In this document: in pieces, positions 42,671-52,901 of the stretch | How positions within the stretch are numbered: position 1 is the stretch's first letter | Layout of the letters: each line of letters begins with the position of its first letter | Assembly (NCBI RefSeq): GCF_001315945.1 | Contig: NZ_BBBG01000001.1 | Span: 62,001 to 126,000, forward strand | Direction of reading: 5' to 3' | DNA from: Methanogenium cariaci JCM 10550 | Lineage (GTDB): Archaea > Halobacteriota > Methanomicrobia > Methanomicrobiales > Methanomicrobiaceae | Length of the DNA stretch: 64,000 nt | Translations under genes and position numbers: made by a program | The notes under the pieces: model-generated | Seen by the model: the letters and a program-made list of their open reading frames with translations, nothing else | Database searches by the model: none | What the model was told of the DNA's origin: nothing

Positions 42671-42925
42671 CTAATCTACCGCCGCTGTCAGGTTATCTGT
42701 TGGTTCAAATACAATTGTCGGGGGGGACGGTACCGGAATATGGGTCGGGCGGAGGGTCGGCTCAAAGGCGGGAGGTCGGTAGGTTGCTTCGTCTGAGCTC
42801 GTAGGGAAGGAGATGCATCCGGCGGTGCAGGAGAGACAGAGGCAGAGGCAGAGGCAGAGGCAGAGGGCAATGGCTGCGATGAGGGTGGGTCGCAGTGAGT
42901 AAATGGGTGGCTCTGATGCTGCCAT
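42671..42925 (-). CDS. Small lipoprotein-like protein with a CL repeat
   Basis: 84 residues. The N-terminus is LRPTLIAAIALCLCLCLCLC followed by LSCTAGC; the hydrophobic stretch with Cys suggests a signal peptide and possible lipobox. The C-terminal part is Pro/Thr-rich. The CLCLCLCLCL is encoded by a hexanucleotide tandem repeat, so the Cys-Leu run may vary in length. No family is known. It precedes no obvious partner; a DUF4377 protein is next on the same strand. Confidence 0.5.
   Translation of the reverse strand: MAASEPPIYSLRPTLIAAIALCLCLCLCLCLSCTAGCISFPTSSDEATYRPPAFEPTLRPTHIPVPSPPTIVFEPTDNLTAAVD
42835..42864. repeat. Hexanucleotide tandem repeat (GGCAGA)n
   Basis: Four perfect GGCAGA units (42841-42864) plus one imperfect unit (GACAGA) before them, in frame inside the small lipoprotein-like gene. 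Six-base units leave the frame unchanged. Confidence 0.85.
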
Positions 42926-42988
42926 GGGTTATAATCGGGTTTAAGGGGGGGGTGGTGAATTAATGGGTGTTGGTGAGTGTTCTTTCCC

Positions 42989-43399
42989 TCACACGACCGG
43001 CTTCTTCTCCACCACCTCAACCAGCTCGTAGTGCAGGTTTGACGCATCGGCCGGCGGGTTTTCAATCTCTGTCACACTCACCTGGAGTGTCCACAGGTAT
43101 CCTTCCTCATATGTGAACCCCCCCTCGATCTGGTCGTAGAAGAGTTCCCAGCCGCCGTCCTCTGCGGGCGGCATCTCGCGGATGAGCATACACTGCTGCG
43201 GGCCGACGCCGGTGCAGTCCTCCAGGGTGGGTGCAACCTGGATGGTGATTGTTGTCTCATCTTCGGTAGTGTTCTGGTATCCCTGGTATGGATTTTCTGT
43301 GACGGTGTCCAACAGCATCGTACCCCCCCTACAACAATTAGAATCACCACAGCTCCGCCGATGAGATATGGCCAGCCGCGTTTCTCCCAAAATTTACAT
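42989..43399 (-). CDS. DUF4377 domain membrane-anchored protein
   Basis: Start MRCKFWEKRGWPYLIGGAVV followed by a hydrophobic anchor, then GVGPQQCMLIRE, WELFYDQIEGFTYEEGY, VTEIENPPADASNLHYEL, the pattern of DUF4377. That domain occurs in secreted bacterial and archaeal proteins of unknown function. About 137 residues. The frame changes at a 6-base run near 43325. ATG at 43399 lies immediately after the PhzF stop. Confidence 0.75.
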
Positions 43400-43400
43400 C

Positions 43401-44251
43401 TCATGCAAGTTCTCCCTTCATCACGGTTATCGCATCCCCCGGTGAGAATCACCCGGTTTTCTGCACCATCTTCTCTGCCTCCCACGATCTCAACCACCAG
43501 TTCTCCGCCGCGGCGGGATGCCTGGAAGGCGTGGAACCGGTTTCGACCGGTCAGGTGCTGCCAGTACGGGCCAAGCACACAGTGGGCAGAGCCTGTCACC
43601 GGGTCTTCGGGGATACCGATCTTTGGGGCAAAAAAACGGGATACGATGTCGTAGCGCCCGCCGTCAGCAGCACCGGTGAGGATGATACCTCGTGGGGGCA
43701 GGGCGGCAATCGCTGCCATGTCCGGATCTGCGGCTTCGACCAACATCGCACCGCCGGTCCGCACCAGCCAGTCCGTTGATGATATACAGAAGTCCTCCAC
43801 CGGTGCCCCCCGATGGCTTTCTCCAGCCCGTCCGGGATGGGTGCGGGTGTGGCCGGCAGGGCCGGAAACGTCAGTCTGACGGAACCTGTGGATCTGTTCC
43901 CCTTCTCTCCCGGCGTAGACGGTTCTGCTGCAGCCATGAGCAGTCCCCCCCCGCGTGAAAAGAACAGAATCTCCCTGCCTGCCTCTTCCTCTCCTTCCTG
44001 CACCAGCACGTGGGCGGCGGCACAGGTGGCATGCCCGCATAGGTTCACCTCCACATGGGGGGGGTGAACCACCGGATATCCCAGCCCGTCTCTTTGCGGG
44101 AAAGAAAGGCCGTCTCTGAGAGATTCATCTCGCGGGCGACATCCTGCATCCATGCCTCTGTCACCGGATGGCCAAGGATACAGACTCCCGCCGGGTTGCC
44201 GGCGAAGGTCGGGGAGGTGTATGCATCCACGATGAAATATCTGCCTGCCAT
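43401..44251 (-). CDS. PhzF family isomerase-like protein
   Basis: About 283 residues. YFIVDAYTSPTFAGNPAGVC and NLSETAFL near the start, WFTPHVEVNLCGHATCAAAH, and RFFAPKIGIPEDPVTGSAH near the C-terminus are PhzF signatures, including the catalytic Glu of ...SETAF. PhzF catalyses phenazine-pathway isomerisation in bacteria; archaeal members have unknown substrates. Frames change near 44060, 43945, 43810 and 43437. The stop TGA overlaps the next gene's upstream region. Confidence 0.85.
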
Positions 44252-44388
44252 AGGGCGTAGTATGGCCTGATCGGGTAAATATGTGCCGCGGCAAAATGGG
44301 ACGTTCTCTCTCTGAATGTTCGGGTCGCTCCCGGATGTCAAAGAGATGGAATGAAAGACACGGTAAAAAAAGGTGAAATCGTGGTTAT

Positions 44389-45704
44389 TCAGGCATACCG
44401 ACGGAGTAATTCTGTTACCTTTCTGACCGCCTCTCCGTCCTTTCGTACTTCCGCAAGATAGGCGTTGAATATCTGGTCGGTCACCACGTGCAGGCCCGGC
44501 TTAAACAGGTCCGCATGCATCCGGAGGTCAAATGACCGTGCCTCGCTTCCGTCAGGTGCAGAGATCTGTACTCCCCGGTATGTGGGGGGGCAAAGGCAGG
44601 GTTGTCTGCGTCAGGTGTACGCAGGGCAAGATCTGCAAGCGGGGTGCCGGGAATCGGTTCTGCCGTGGAGATGAAGACATCGTCAAGGGCATATTGTGTG
44701 ATGAAGTCTTTGGTCTCCTCATACTCTGCTTCAGTCTCGGTGGGATATCCCACAATAAAACTGCCCGCGACACGCAGCCCGTGGGCCCGGCAGGCATCAA
44801 TGGCTTCACCGCCCTGTGCCGCTGTCGCCCCCCCTTTCCCATCAGGCGCAGCACCCGGTCGCTGCCCGACTCCAGACCGAAGAAAACCCAGCCGATGGTG
44901 TAGTCACGGATGGCATCAAGGACGGTGTCAGAGATACAGTCCACCCGGATGTCAGGGGGGGATGAGACGTTCTTCGGCCCATGATCTCCGCCATCCCCCG
45001 CAGGAGTTCGGCAAAGGCCTCGTCATTGAGTTTTCCGTCTGCATAACCATACAGGGACCCGGTCCCGCCGGAGACTGAGAGCCGTGTTGCACCGGCATCT
45101 TTGAATGCCTGCACCTCTGCGAGGATCTCGTCCAGAGGGCGGGAGCGGATATCACGCCCGAAGAAGCGAGGCACCTGGCAGAAGGTGCAGGCACCAATAC
45201 AACCCCGTTGTGTCTCGATATAGGCTGATGCCCCCCCCGGACGTCCTGCATGGCGATATCCGCAGGAATGAAGGCAGCGGACGGGACACCGGGCAGGGCG
45301 ATGCCGGGCCGGTGGAGATGATGCCGTCCGGGCCCGTGAAGGCAATCCCCCCCGGTACTGATTCTGAGATTCCGTCCCGCAGGAGGGCGAGTGCCCCCTG
45401 CCTCTCCCTCACCGCAGATGACCGCGTCCGGTGCCAGTTCGCCAAGCACCATCTCCGGCACGGCAGAGACTGGTCCTCCGACATAGACCCGGCCTCCCGT
45501 CTCCCGGTATTTGGCAATAAATGATTTGAGTGCCTCGTCCATCAGGTTCTGTGTGGAATACAAACTCAGAAACACCGTCTCTCCCGCGGGTGCCTCCAGC
45601 GTGCGGGTGAGTGTCACCGCATATCCTGCATCACGGACGATGCCTGCAATGACCATTGCACCATACGTGTACATTCCCGGGGGGGTGATGACGAAGACCT
45701 TCAT
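44389..45704 (-). CDS. Radical SAM protein with N-terminal B12-binding-like domain (TIGR04013-like)
   Basis: About 438 residues. N-terminal Rossmann-like part [20 protein letters not shown], then the radical SAM core [19 protein letters not shown] with CxxxCxx[16 protein letters not shown], and [16 protein letters not shown]. Such proteins without a fixed partner are common in methanogens; the modification or substrate is unknown. ATG at 45704 fits the motif start. Frames break near 45400, 45230, 44955, 44830, 44590 and 44535. Confidence 0.8.
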
Positions 45705-45771
45705 TACCCCTACTCTTGTTCTCGGTATGATATTAACGATACAGATTCGGATGTCTGAAAAAAAGAAGGGA

Positions 45772-47122
45772 TTATTCCCTGCGTGCGGCAAGGATGACTG
45801 CACAGGCACCGAGGGCACCGATCACCGCAAGCACGGGTGCCGGACTCTGGGTGGCGGTGTGTGTCGGGGGGGCAAGGCTTGCCGAGACCGTGGATGTCGC
45901 GCCGCTGTTCACCTGGGTCACTTCGGACCAGGTGGTGTAGCCGGAGAGTTCAAGGGTGACCGTGTAACTGCCAGGGATCAGGTCACTGAGGGTCACCGGG
46001 GGGGTGATGCCCTTGTTCACGTTGTTCAGGAAGACCGTGGCACCGGTCGGTGATGACGATATATCGAGAGTTCCCTTTGCAGACGGACCGCCGCCAAGGT
46101 TGGCGTTCACCGTTGTGGTCTGCCCGGAGTTGACGGTCACCGTCGAGACGGAGTCATCGTACCCTGCGAGGGTGACTTTCACCGAGTGGCTGCCTGCTGC
46201 AATGTTGTTTGCAAGGAGGGCACGACCGGGTTGGTGGTGCCGTAGTAGACATTGTCAATATAGACGGAGGCATAGGATGGGTTTGATGAGACCGAGATGG
46301 CACCGGTGGTGGACTGTGGGTCTGCGGTGAGTGTTGCCGTCACATAGGTCACCTGGTTTGCATGGATCTGGATGGAGTTTGCCCATTCCTGGTATCCGGG
46401 CATGGTGATCTCAAGGGTGTGGTATCCCTTGGAGATGCCTCCAATGGTCCGTGGGGGGGCGGTGCCCTTGTATGAACCGTCCAGGTAGATGTTTGCATTG
46501 GACGGGGTGCTGGAAACGGAGAGTGTACCATAGCTCACCTCTGCTGTCAGGACCGCATAGGTGGTCTGGGTCTGTCCGGCAACGATGTTGATCGTGTCCC
46601 GGTAGTCCTTGTAGCCTGAATAGGTAAGTCTCAGGTCATTGTTTCCGGCAGGGAGGTTTGAGACCGTGTGCGGGGGTCGTACCATAGTAGACACTGTTCA
46701 CATAGACTGCTGCACCGGATGGGGGTGGAACTGATCTTGATGTTTCCGGTGGTGGGTGTTATAGGATTTAAGGTCAGATAGACAGAGCGGTGTTCTCCTG
46801 CACCCGGGGGTTGCGGGAAGGGATGTGGACGCAGAGGTGAATCCGCTTTTTTCTGCTCTCACTGTGCGATACGGTGTTGCAGTGGAATACACTCCGACAC
46901 TCAGGACGCCGCCAGTGGTTATTCCCTTGTATTCTCCGTCAAAATAGATGGAACACCCATCCACATTGGTGTAGATGTCATACCATCCCTCGCCCCCGCC
47001 AACGGAGCAATGCCAATGTCCTGGGTGGCCCCCCCGGGCAAAGTGGTCTCGGCCAGTGCAGCAGGTGCTGCAGCGGCGAGTATGAGCATGCTCATGATGA
47101 GCACGTAGAATTTTCGTACCAT
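45772..47122 (-). CDS. PEGA-repeat surface protein A
   Basis: About 450 residues: signal peptide MVRKFYVLIMSMLILAAAA, then several PEGA repeats, each 60-70 residues (GTLSVSSTPSNANIYLDGSY, GAISVSSNPSYASVYIDNVY, GTLDISSSPTGATVFLNNVN), and a C-terminal hydrophobic anchor VLAVIGALGACAVILAARRE. PEGA domains are beta-sandwich extracellular modules. Frames change near 46980, 46800, 46720, 46675 and 46220. Protein B follows upstream and shares repeat text, so the pair arose by duplication. Confidence 0.8.
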
Positions 47123-47263
47123 GATGATCTGTGAACGATTATTTTGACGGATATAAATAATCTGCTGTTTTCAGCCCGGATTTGATGAACAATTCCTCAG
47201 TTTTGGGGGGGGAATTGTACTGATTTCAGGGGGGGCAGTAACTGCCCAAAGAAAAATATGTAT

Positions 47264-48599
47264 TCAGTCTCTCCTGCGCTCCTGTCTGCAGAGAAAGACA
47301 CTGCCCAGTATGATGAGTGCACCGGCAGGCAGCAGAGGGGGGAGGAGGGTGACTGTGTGGGGGGGACTGGTGAGAGACGTGCCGAAACGTATGAGGTGGA
47401 TCCTGCCTGCACCTCAGTAACGGATGACCACTCCGTATATCCTGCAAGTCGGACGGTGACGGTATACGAACCGGGCGCCACCTTGTCTGAGGTGACCGGG
47501 GGGGTGATGCCTGACTTTGCATTATTGACATACACCTCTGCCCCCGTTGGAGAAGAGGTGACCGAGAGTGAGCCATATCCCTCGCCGGAGGGGGGGTGAG
47601 TTCGGCGTTTACTGTTGTGGTCTTCCCGGAGTTGACAGTGACCGTTGATACCGAGTCTGTGTAGCCGGAGAGGCGGACCATGATGGTATGGCTGCCCGCA
47701 CTGACTGCACTGATAATGAACGGTCTGCCGGGTGATGTCTGGCCTTCATAGGTGCCGTCCAGATAGACGGCGGCATAGGACGGGTTTGATGTGACAGAGA
47801 TGGCACCTGTGGTCGGTGACTGCACCGGCACCAGTGTCCGGGAAACAGAGGTGACCTGGCCCGGATGGATGCGTACTGACCCGGTCCAGTCCTGGTAGCC
47901 GGGTTTTGTGAGTTCGACAAAGTATGAACGTGCGATGAGGCCGCCTATCGTCTGGGTGGTTGTGCCGCGGAAACTGCCGTCCAGATAGAAGTTGGCACCG
48001 GATGGTGAACTGGAAACGGAGATCGTGCCGTATGAGGTGGACGGGACAAGGGATGCACTCACGGTCGTCGTCTGGCCGCCGTAGACATAGACTGATCGGT
48101 GTAGCTGTTATATCCGCTGTGCTCCAGCCGGAGTGTGTACTGATTATGGGTGAGGCTGATCTGCTGCGGGGTGAGACCCCCCCGGTAGGTATTATCGACA
48201 TAGATGGCGGCCCCCCCGGTGGGGGACGAGGTGACCGAGAGCGTGCCGTAGGACGGAGCAAGGGATGTCAGGGTGAGGCTGACCGAGTAGATGCCTCCCG
48301 GTGAGGCGGTCGGGAGGTTTGCATAAGCATTGCTATACCCGGCACGGGATGCCACTGCCTGGGTGTATGGGGGGGGCGGGCGTGTTGACCGTCACCTGGA
48401 GGTATCCGGCAGATGTCCGGCCCATATAGACGCCGTTAAAGGAGATGTCCGCCGCATCCACATTGGTGTAGATATCATAGTGGGCAATGCCTGCGATCGG
48501 CTGTTCCGGGGGGGTTGTGGCTCCTGCCGGGAAGACTATCCCTGCAACAAGCGTGCAGGCCATGAGAAAAAGTGCAAACCATTTCATTTGGATCGACAC
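47264..48599 (-). CDS. PEGA-repeat surface protein B
   Basis: About 445 residues. Signal peptide MSIQMKWFALFLMACTLVAG; repeats such as GTLSVTSSPTGGAAIYVDNT, GTISVSSSPSGANFYLDGSF, GAISVTSNPSYAAVYLDGTY and YGSLSVTSSPTGAEVYVNNA; C-terminal membrane anchor AGALIILGSVFLCRQERRRD. Strongly similar to protein A, for example GYTDSVSTVTVNSGKTTTVN against GYDDSVSTVTVNSGQTTTVN. Frames change near 48370, 48095, 47595 and 47365. Predicted cell-surface protein. Confidence 0.8.
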
Positions 48600-48641
48600 C
48601 CCCTATTCGGAAAATGGTATTTAAATATATGGCATGGCTGC

Positions 48642-49723
48642 TCATTGCAGGGCAGTCTTCTCCACTATACGCATATACCGGTTGAGTGCGGCCATACCCG
48701 CGGCAAGGATACCTGTCATCACTGCGAGCACGATCCAGTGTTCACTCCCTGCAGCGCCGATGGAGAGGAGAACTATCAGGTTTGCGGGGTTTGCGGGCAG
48801 GGAAAGAACACCTATCAGCACCACCACGAGGGCTGTCGAAAAGATAAACTGGGCGCTTGTCCGTTCCCGGTAGTGGAGGGCCACGAAGGCAGAGAGGAGG
48901 ATCATGAGCAGTGACGCCACGCTCACGTGCAGGAGTATCGGCACAATACCTGATACATGGATGCCGTTTACCACCATCAGACCGATCCAGACCGCTGCCT
49001 GCACCGGTACAATCACAAAGCAGGCAGAGACTTTGCCCCATACCATCTCGGCGAAGGTGATGGGGGGGTGGAGATGAGTGTCTCGACGGTGTTGTGCTGG
49101 AACTCCTCGGTGATCATGTCGATGATCAGTGCTGCAGAGATGATCGCGGGCATGAAGATAAGGAGCGGGATGAGGAGACCATAGACAAATTCATAGAAGT
49201 TTGTGCCCGGCACCTCCGGCGGCAGGTTCACCACGATGGGATCAGATGAGATGCGGTCCGCACGGATGCCACGCAGGCTGTCTTCGTATTCAACAAAGAC
49301 ATTTCTCAGTTTGCTGTTCACAACCGATGACTGGATGTCGTTTTTGATGGTATACAGTGTTATTTTAACGGGGTCATCTGCATCCGGTGCTGTATCCGGT
49401 ACCCAGACCACTGCACTGAGTTTGCGTTCCTCAAGAGCGGTGACCGCGGTCCAGAGGTCCATCTCATAGACGACAAAGTCGCCGCTCTCCCGTAGCAGTT
49501 CCTCCAGCGGAGAGGGGGGGGATCCGGTGTAGGCGACCGGGTACTGCTGGTGTGAGTATGCAGAGAGGGCATCCGGGTCATACATCGCGGCGAGACCGAC
49601 GATGAGAAACGACGAGAACATCGCAATAAAGAGTTGCAGGAGAATTGCGAGGATGATCGTCTTCTCGGCATTGATGGCCCTCAGCTCCTTTTTTGTGATG
49701 ACGTATACATGTCTCAGGTCCAT
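48642..49723 (-). CDS. ABC-2 type transporter permease
   Basis: About 360 residues. MDLRHVYVITKKELRAINAE, one membrane segment, a ~140-residue extracytoplasmic loop (VYEMDLWTAVTALEERKL), then five or more membrane segments including PLLIFMPAIISAALIIDMIT and EEFQHNTVETLISTPITFAE, the coupling-helix region. Typical of ABC-2 exporters such as NatB. Frame breaks at the 7-G run near 49062. Two bases after the stop of the large permease gene; both face a divergent ATPase gene. Confidence 0.88.
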
Positions 49724-49725
49724 TC

Positions 49726-51537
49726 TCAGATGCCTCCTGCGATAAAGTAGAGATTATATGCCCCCCCGTGGACAAGGGACGCGATGGCGAGTGCGATTGG
49801 GTAGCATCTCTTCCCGAAGATTTTCAGGAGAGAGATGGTGATGAAGCGCCGGTGAAGTGCAGGGTCAGGGGCAGCCAGAGTACCTGCAGGCTGGTGAAGA
49901 GGGCGGCGCCGAAGATAGACTCGGAGATCTGGGCGAGGGTGGCAAAGAGAAGAAGTTTCTCACCCAGGAGGAACCCCCCGCCATCACCGCCAGAGAGGCG
50001 AGGATGACATTTCTCCACGTGAGAACGCGGGCCGTTCCACGGCAATTGCATAGATGGCAATCGATTTTGCCCACTCCTCGATGAACGCCGCTGCAAAGAT
50101 GAGCACCACAAGGGAGAACGGCATTGGGAGGTTGAAGAGGAGTACCAGGAGCATCAGCTGCGCCATCAGAACAAAGGGGGGGATGGAGAAGAGGGTGATC
50201 CCGAAGAGTGAGGCAAACGGGTGTTTCTCTGAGACCGCGCTCCCGATGTACTCCCGCACCTTGGCCCGCAGGGGGGGGTGGAGGGTGAAGAGGCGTTCCT
50301 CGTTGAAGTTGACGATGCATATGGCAAAGAGAATCCCTGCCGTCACCCAGAACAGGAAGGTGGAGTAGAAGTAATCAGCGAGCGTGAAGGGGGGGTGCCT
50401 TCAATTGCATAGATGATGAGGGTCAGGGGGGGAGATGAGGGATATGACGTGGATGTTTGCAAAGATGCTCGGGAAGAAGAGGTAGGATGTCGCGATGGTC
50501 GAGAAGAAGATGGAGATGAAGGAGAGCTCCTTGAAACTCCGTGCGGCCATCCCGATGAGGAGTGCTGCAGCAAGGAAGAAGAGGATGACCGGGAAGACGG
50601 CGGCAAGGACGACTGCCGTCTCGCCGGTGGTAAGGGAGAGTATGGCGGTTACTGCAATCATCACCACCAGATAGGGCAGCATCTTTCCGATGACAATGGC
50701 TGATGGCCGAAGGGGGCTTGAGAGGAGAACCTCACCTCTGCGTTCTATCCGTTCGTTCATCACCGACATCATGTAGAACTGGGAGGTGAAGTAGAGGGGG
50801 AAGATGAAGACAAAGACCAGCACAATCGCGTCGAAAGGCAGGGGCGGAGTGAGCTGGGACGGGGTTTTGAAGTCGCCCAGTGCCCCGCCCCCTGCAACCA
50901 CGTCGGTGTAGCGTGCAACCGTGCTGTCTTCGTCTTCTGATCCGACCAGTTCTGCCCTGAGCTCCTCCTTGGTATATCCGATCTCCGCTGACGGTTTGTC
51001 AACGGGTTGTACCGGCCGGTCAGGAACCGGATTCGCATAGGGGGGGTTGGGGGGGGCACCGGATACGCCGGTGCCCGTCTCGGTGGCCGTGAAATCCAGT
51101 TCGCTCCTGACATACTGTATATCGATCCAGAGGGGGGGTATGCGGCAAAGAGGTCATTCTCACGGTTATACTGTGCCGTTTGGTAGCGGTTATAATCGGT
51201 CTGGAAGGCCTTCAGGGCGGCCTTCCCCCGGTCAGTATCCACCGCCCGGACATCCGGCGGGGCGATGGTCAGGTCCGTTCCCCCCCTGTTGTCCCCCCCG
51301 GTATACTGTGAATCGTGGGTCACCAAGGATGATTGTGCCGGTCTCCGCTGAGTCGACGCCTGCCGTGTACATCCGGTCCTGCAGGTGAATCCCGCTCTCC
51401 TGTGTGTAGCCGGTGACAATGATAAGAAGGATGAAGAGTGCCACTGCTACCGGGATGACCTCGCGCGGCATGGTGGTCGCAGACCGGCGTATCTCCCATC
51501 TGCTCATGGTCAGTATCTGGCGCAGCGGTGACAGCAT
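49726..51537 (-). CDS. ABC-2 permease with C-terminal PrsW-like intramembrane protease domain
   Basis: About 600 residues. N-terminal ABC-2 half: MSRWEIRRSATTMPREVIPV, a long periplasmic-side loop, then FPLYFTSQFYMMSVMNERIE and LLSSPLRPSAIVIGKMLPYL. The last ~180 residues hold AAFIEEWAKSIAIYA (EExxK), GFLLGEKLLLF (FxxxE) and LVHGAYNLYF (HxxxN), the three motif pattern of PrsW/CPBP proteases. Fusions of ABC-2 permeases and CPBP proteases are known in bacteria. Frames change near 51290, 51135, 50430, 50390, 50270, 50025, 49975 and 49850. Confidence 0.8.
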
Positions 51538-51721
51538 TACTGTGCTGAGGTGGCAGTCAATCCTATTTTAAGTATTGACATTTGCTGTGGGAGATCTCTC
51601 ACCGATGACCCGTTACCGGTAAGAAATCCGTCTGATATGGGGATATGCCGCAGGATAACTGATCCCGAACCTGAGGCTTAAATCATATAACTGCCAAGCA
51701 CTCTGTCAGTGGTGTTCGCAG

Positions 51722-52617
51722 ATGATTGATGCACGGAGGCTGGTAAAGGATTATGGTACGTTCCGGGCACTGGATGAGGTGAGTTTCTCCTTTGAGGATC
51801 CCGGTATCTTCGGGATCATCGGGCACAATGGTGCCGGAAAGACGACACTTCTGAAGTGTATGGCCGGTCTGATTCAGCCGACTGCAGGCGATCTCATCAT
51901 CGAAGGCATCGATGTCAGGCGCAACCCTGCACGTCTGAAAGAGATACTGGGGGGGTATCTTCCGGAGGAGTCCCGCCTGTATGAGACAATGACCGTGGAG
52001 AGTTATCTCAGATTTTTGGGGATATTTATGGCATCCCTGCAGACGAATGCCGAATCCGGAGTGGGGAGCTGCTCGAATCACTTAAACTGGATCCACAGGG
52101 GGAAACGTATTGGTGAACTTTCGAAAGGGATGAGGCGCAAGGTGGCAATTGCCCGTTCTCTGCTGCACAAGCCTTCTCTTCTCATTTATGATGAGCCGAC
52201 TTCCGGTCTGGACCCGATGACCTCGCGCTACATCATCAGCTACCTCGCGCACCTGCGTGACACCTGGCAGAAGACCATCCTGCTTTCCGCTCATAATCTC
52301 TATCAGGTTGAGGAAATATGCGACCGCGTACTCATCCTGCGGCAGGGAAAGGTCGCTGCTTCGGGACGATGGAAGAGCTCAGGGAACAGTTTGGCTCCCT
52401 GTCATACCATATCCGGTTTGTCACAGCTGATATTGCTGCCCTTCCATCTTCACTCGATTTTGAAGAGGAAAGCGGGGAGTATGTGACCGTTGCTGAGAGC
52501 ATGTCTGACCTCAATTCTGTGACTGCGGCGGTAGCCTCTGCCGGGGGTGCCGTTCGGCGTATTGATTCGCGCTACCCCCCCAGTCTTGAGGAGATGCTGC
52601 TCATGATCGGGAAGTAA
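51722..52617 (+). CDS. ABC transporter ATPase
   Basis: About 298 residues. Walker A GHNGAGKTTLLKCMAG, signature ELSKGMRRKVAIARSLL, Walker B LLIYDEPTSGLDPM and H-loop TILLSAHNLYQVEEI are all present. It probably powers the two permeases read in the opposite direction. Frames change near 52000-52075 (WLRFFGDIYG expected region) and 52365. The C-terminal ~90 residues (FVTADIAALPSSLDFEEESG) are usual for ABC-2 ATPases. Confidence 0.92.
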
Positions 52618-52730
52618 GGTGTGGTGCCCTCCCCCCCCTGTCGGGAGTGTGTGTCACGCAGAAATGAATCAGAATGATCTGATCTCGAAAATCATCTTTA
52701 TTCAGTTAGAATCTCAAAAGAAGTTTTTAG

Positions 52731-52807
52731 CGGGCCTGAAGGGATTTGAACCCCCCCTGACCGCCGGATTAAGAGTCCGGCGCTCTTCCTGACTAAGCTA
52801 CAGGCCC
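52731..52807 (-). tRNA. tRNA-Lys(CTT)
   Basis: Acceptor GGGCCTG / CAGGCCC, anticodon loop CTCTTAA giving CTT, variable and T arm AGGGG-TTCAAAT-CCCTT. The T-stem 5' strand is written as 7 G (52751-52757) where 4 close the stem, three too many. Another 7-base run starts at the 5' end. Confidence 0.9.
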
Positions 52808-52901
52808 CCCCTGTGTTGTGGACAACTAATGTTGTAAGTTCTAAACGATATACTTTTCGGACATCCTTATTATTCTCATAAAAACAGAAACTTGTGGTAT
52901 C

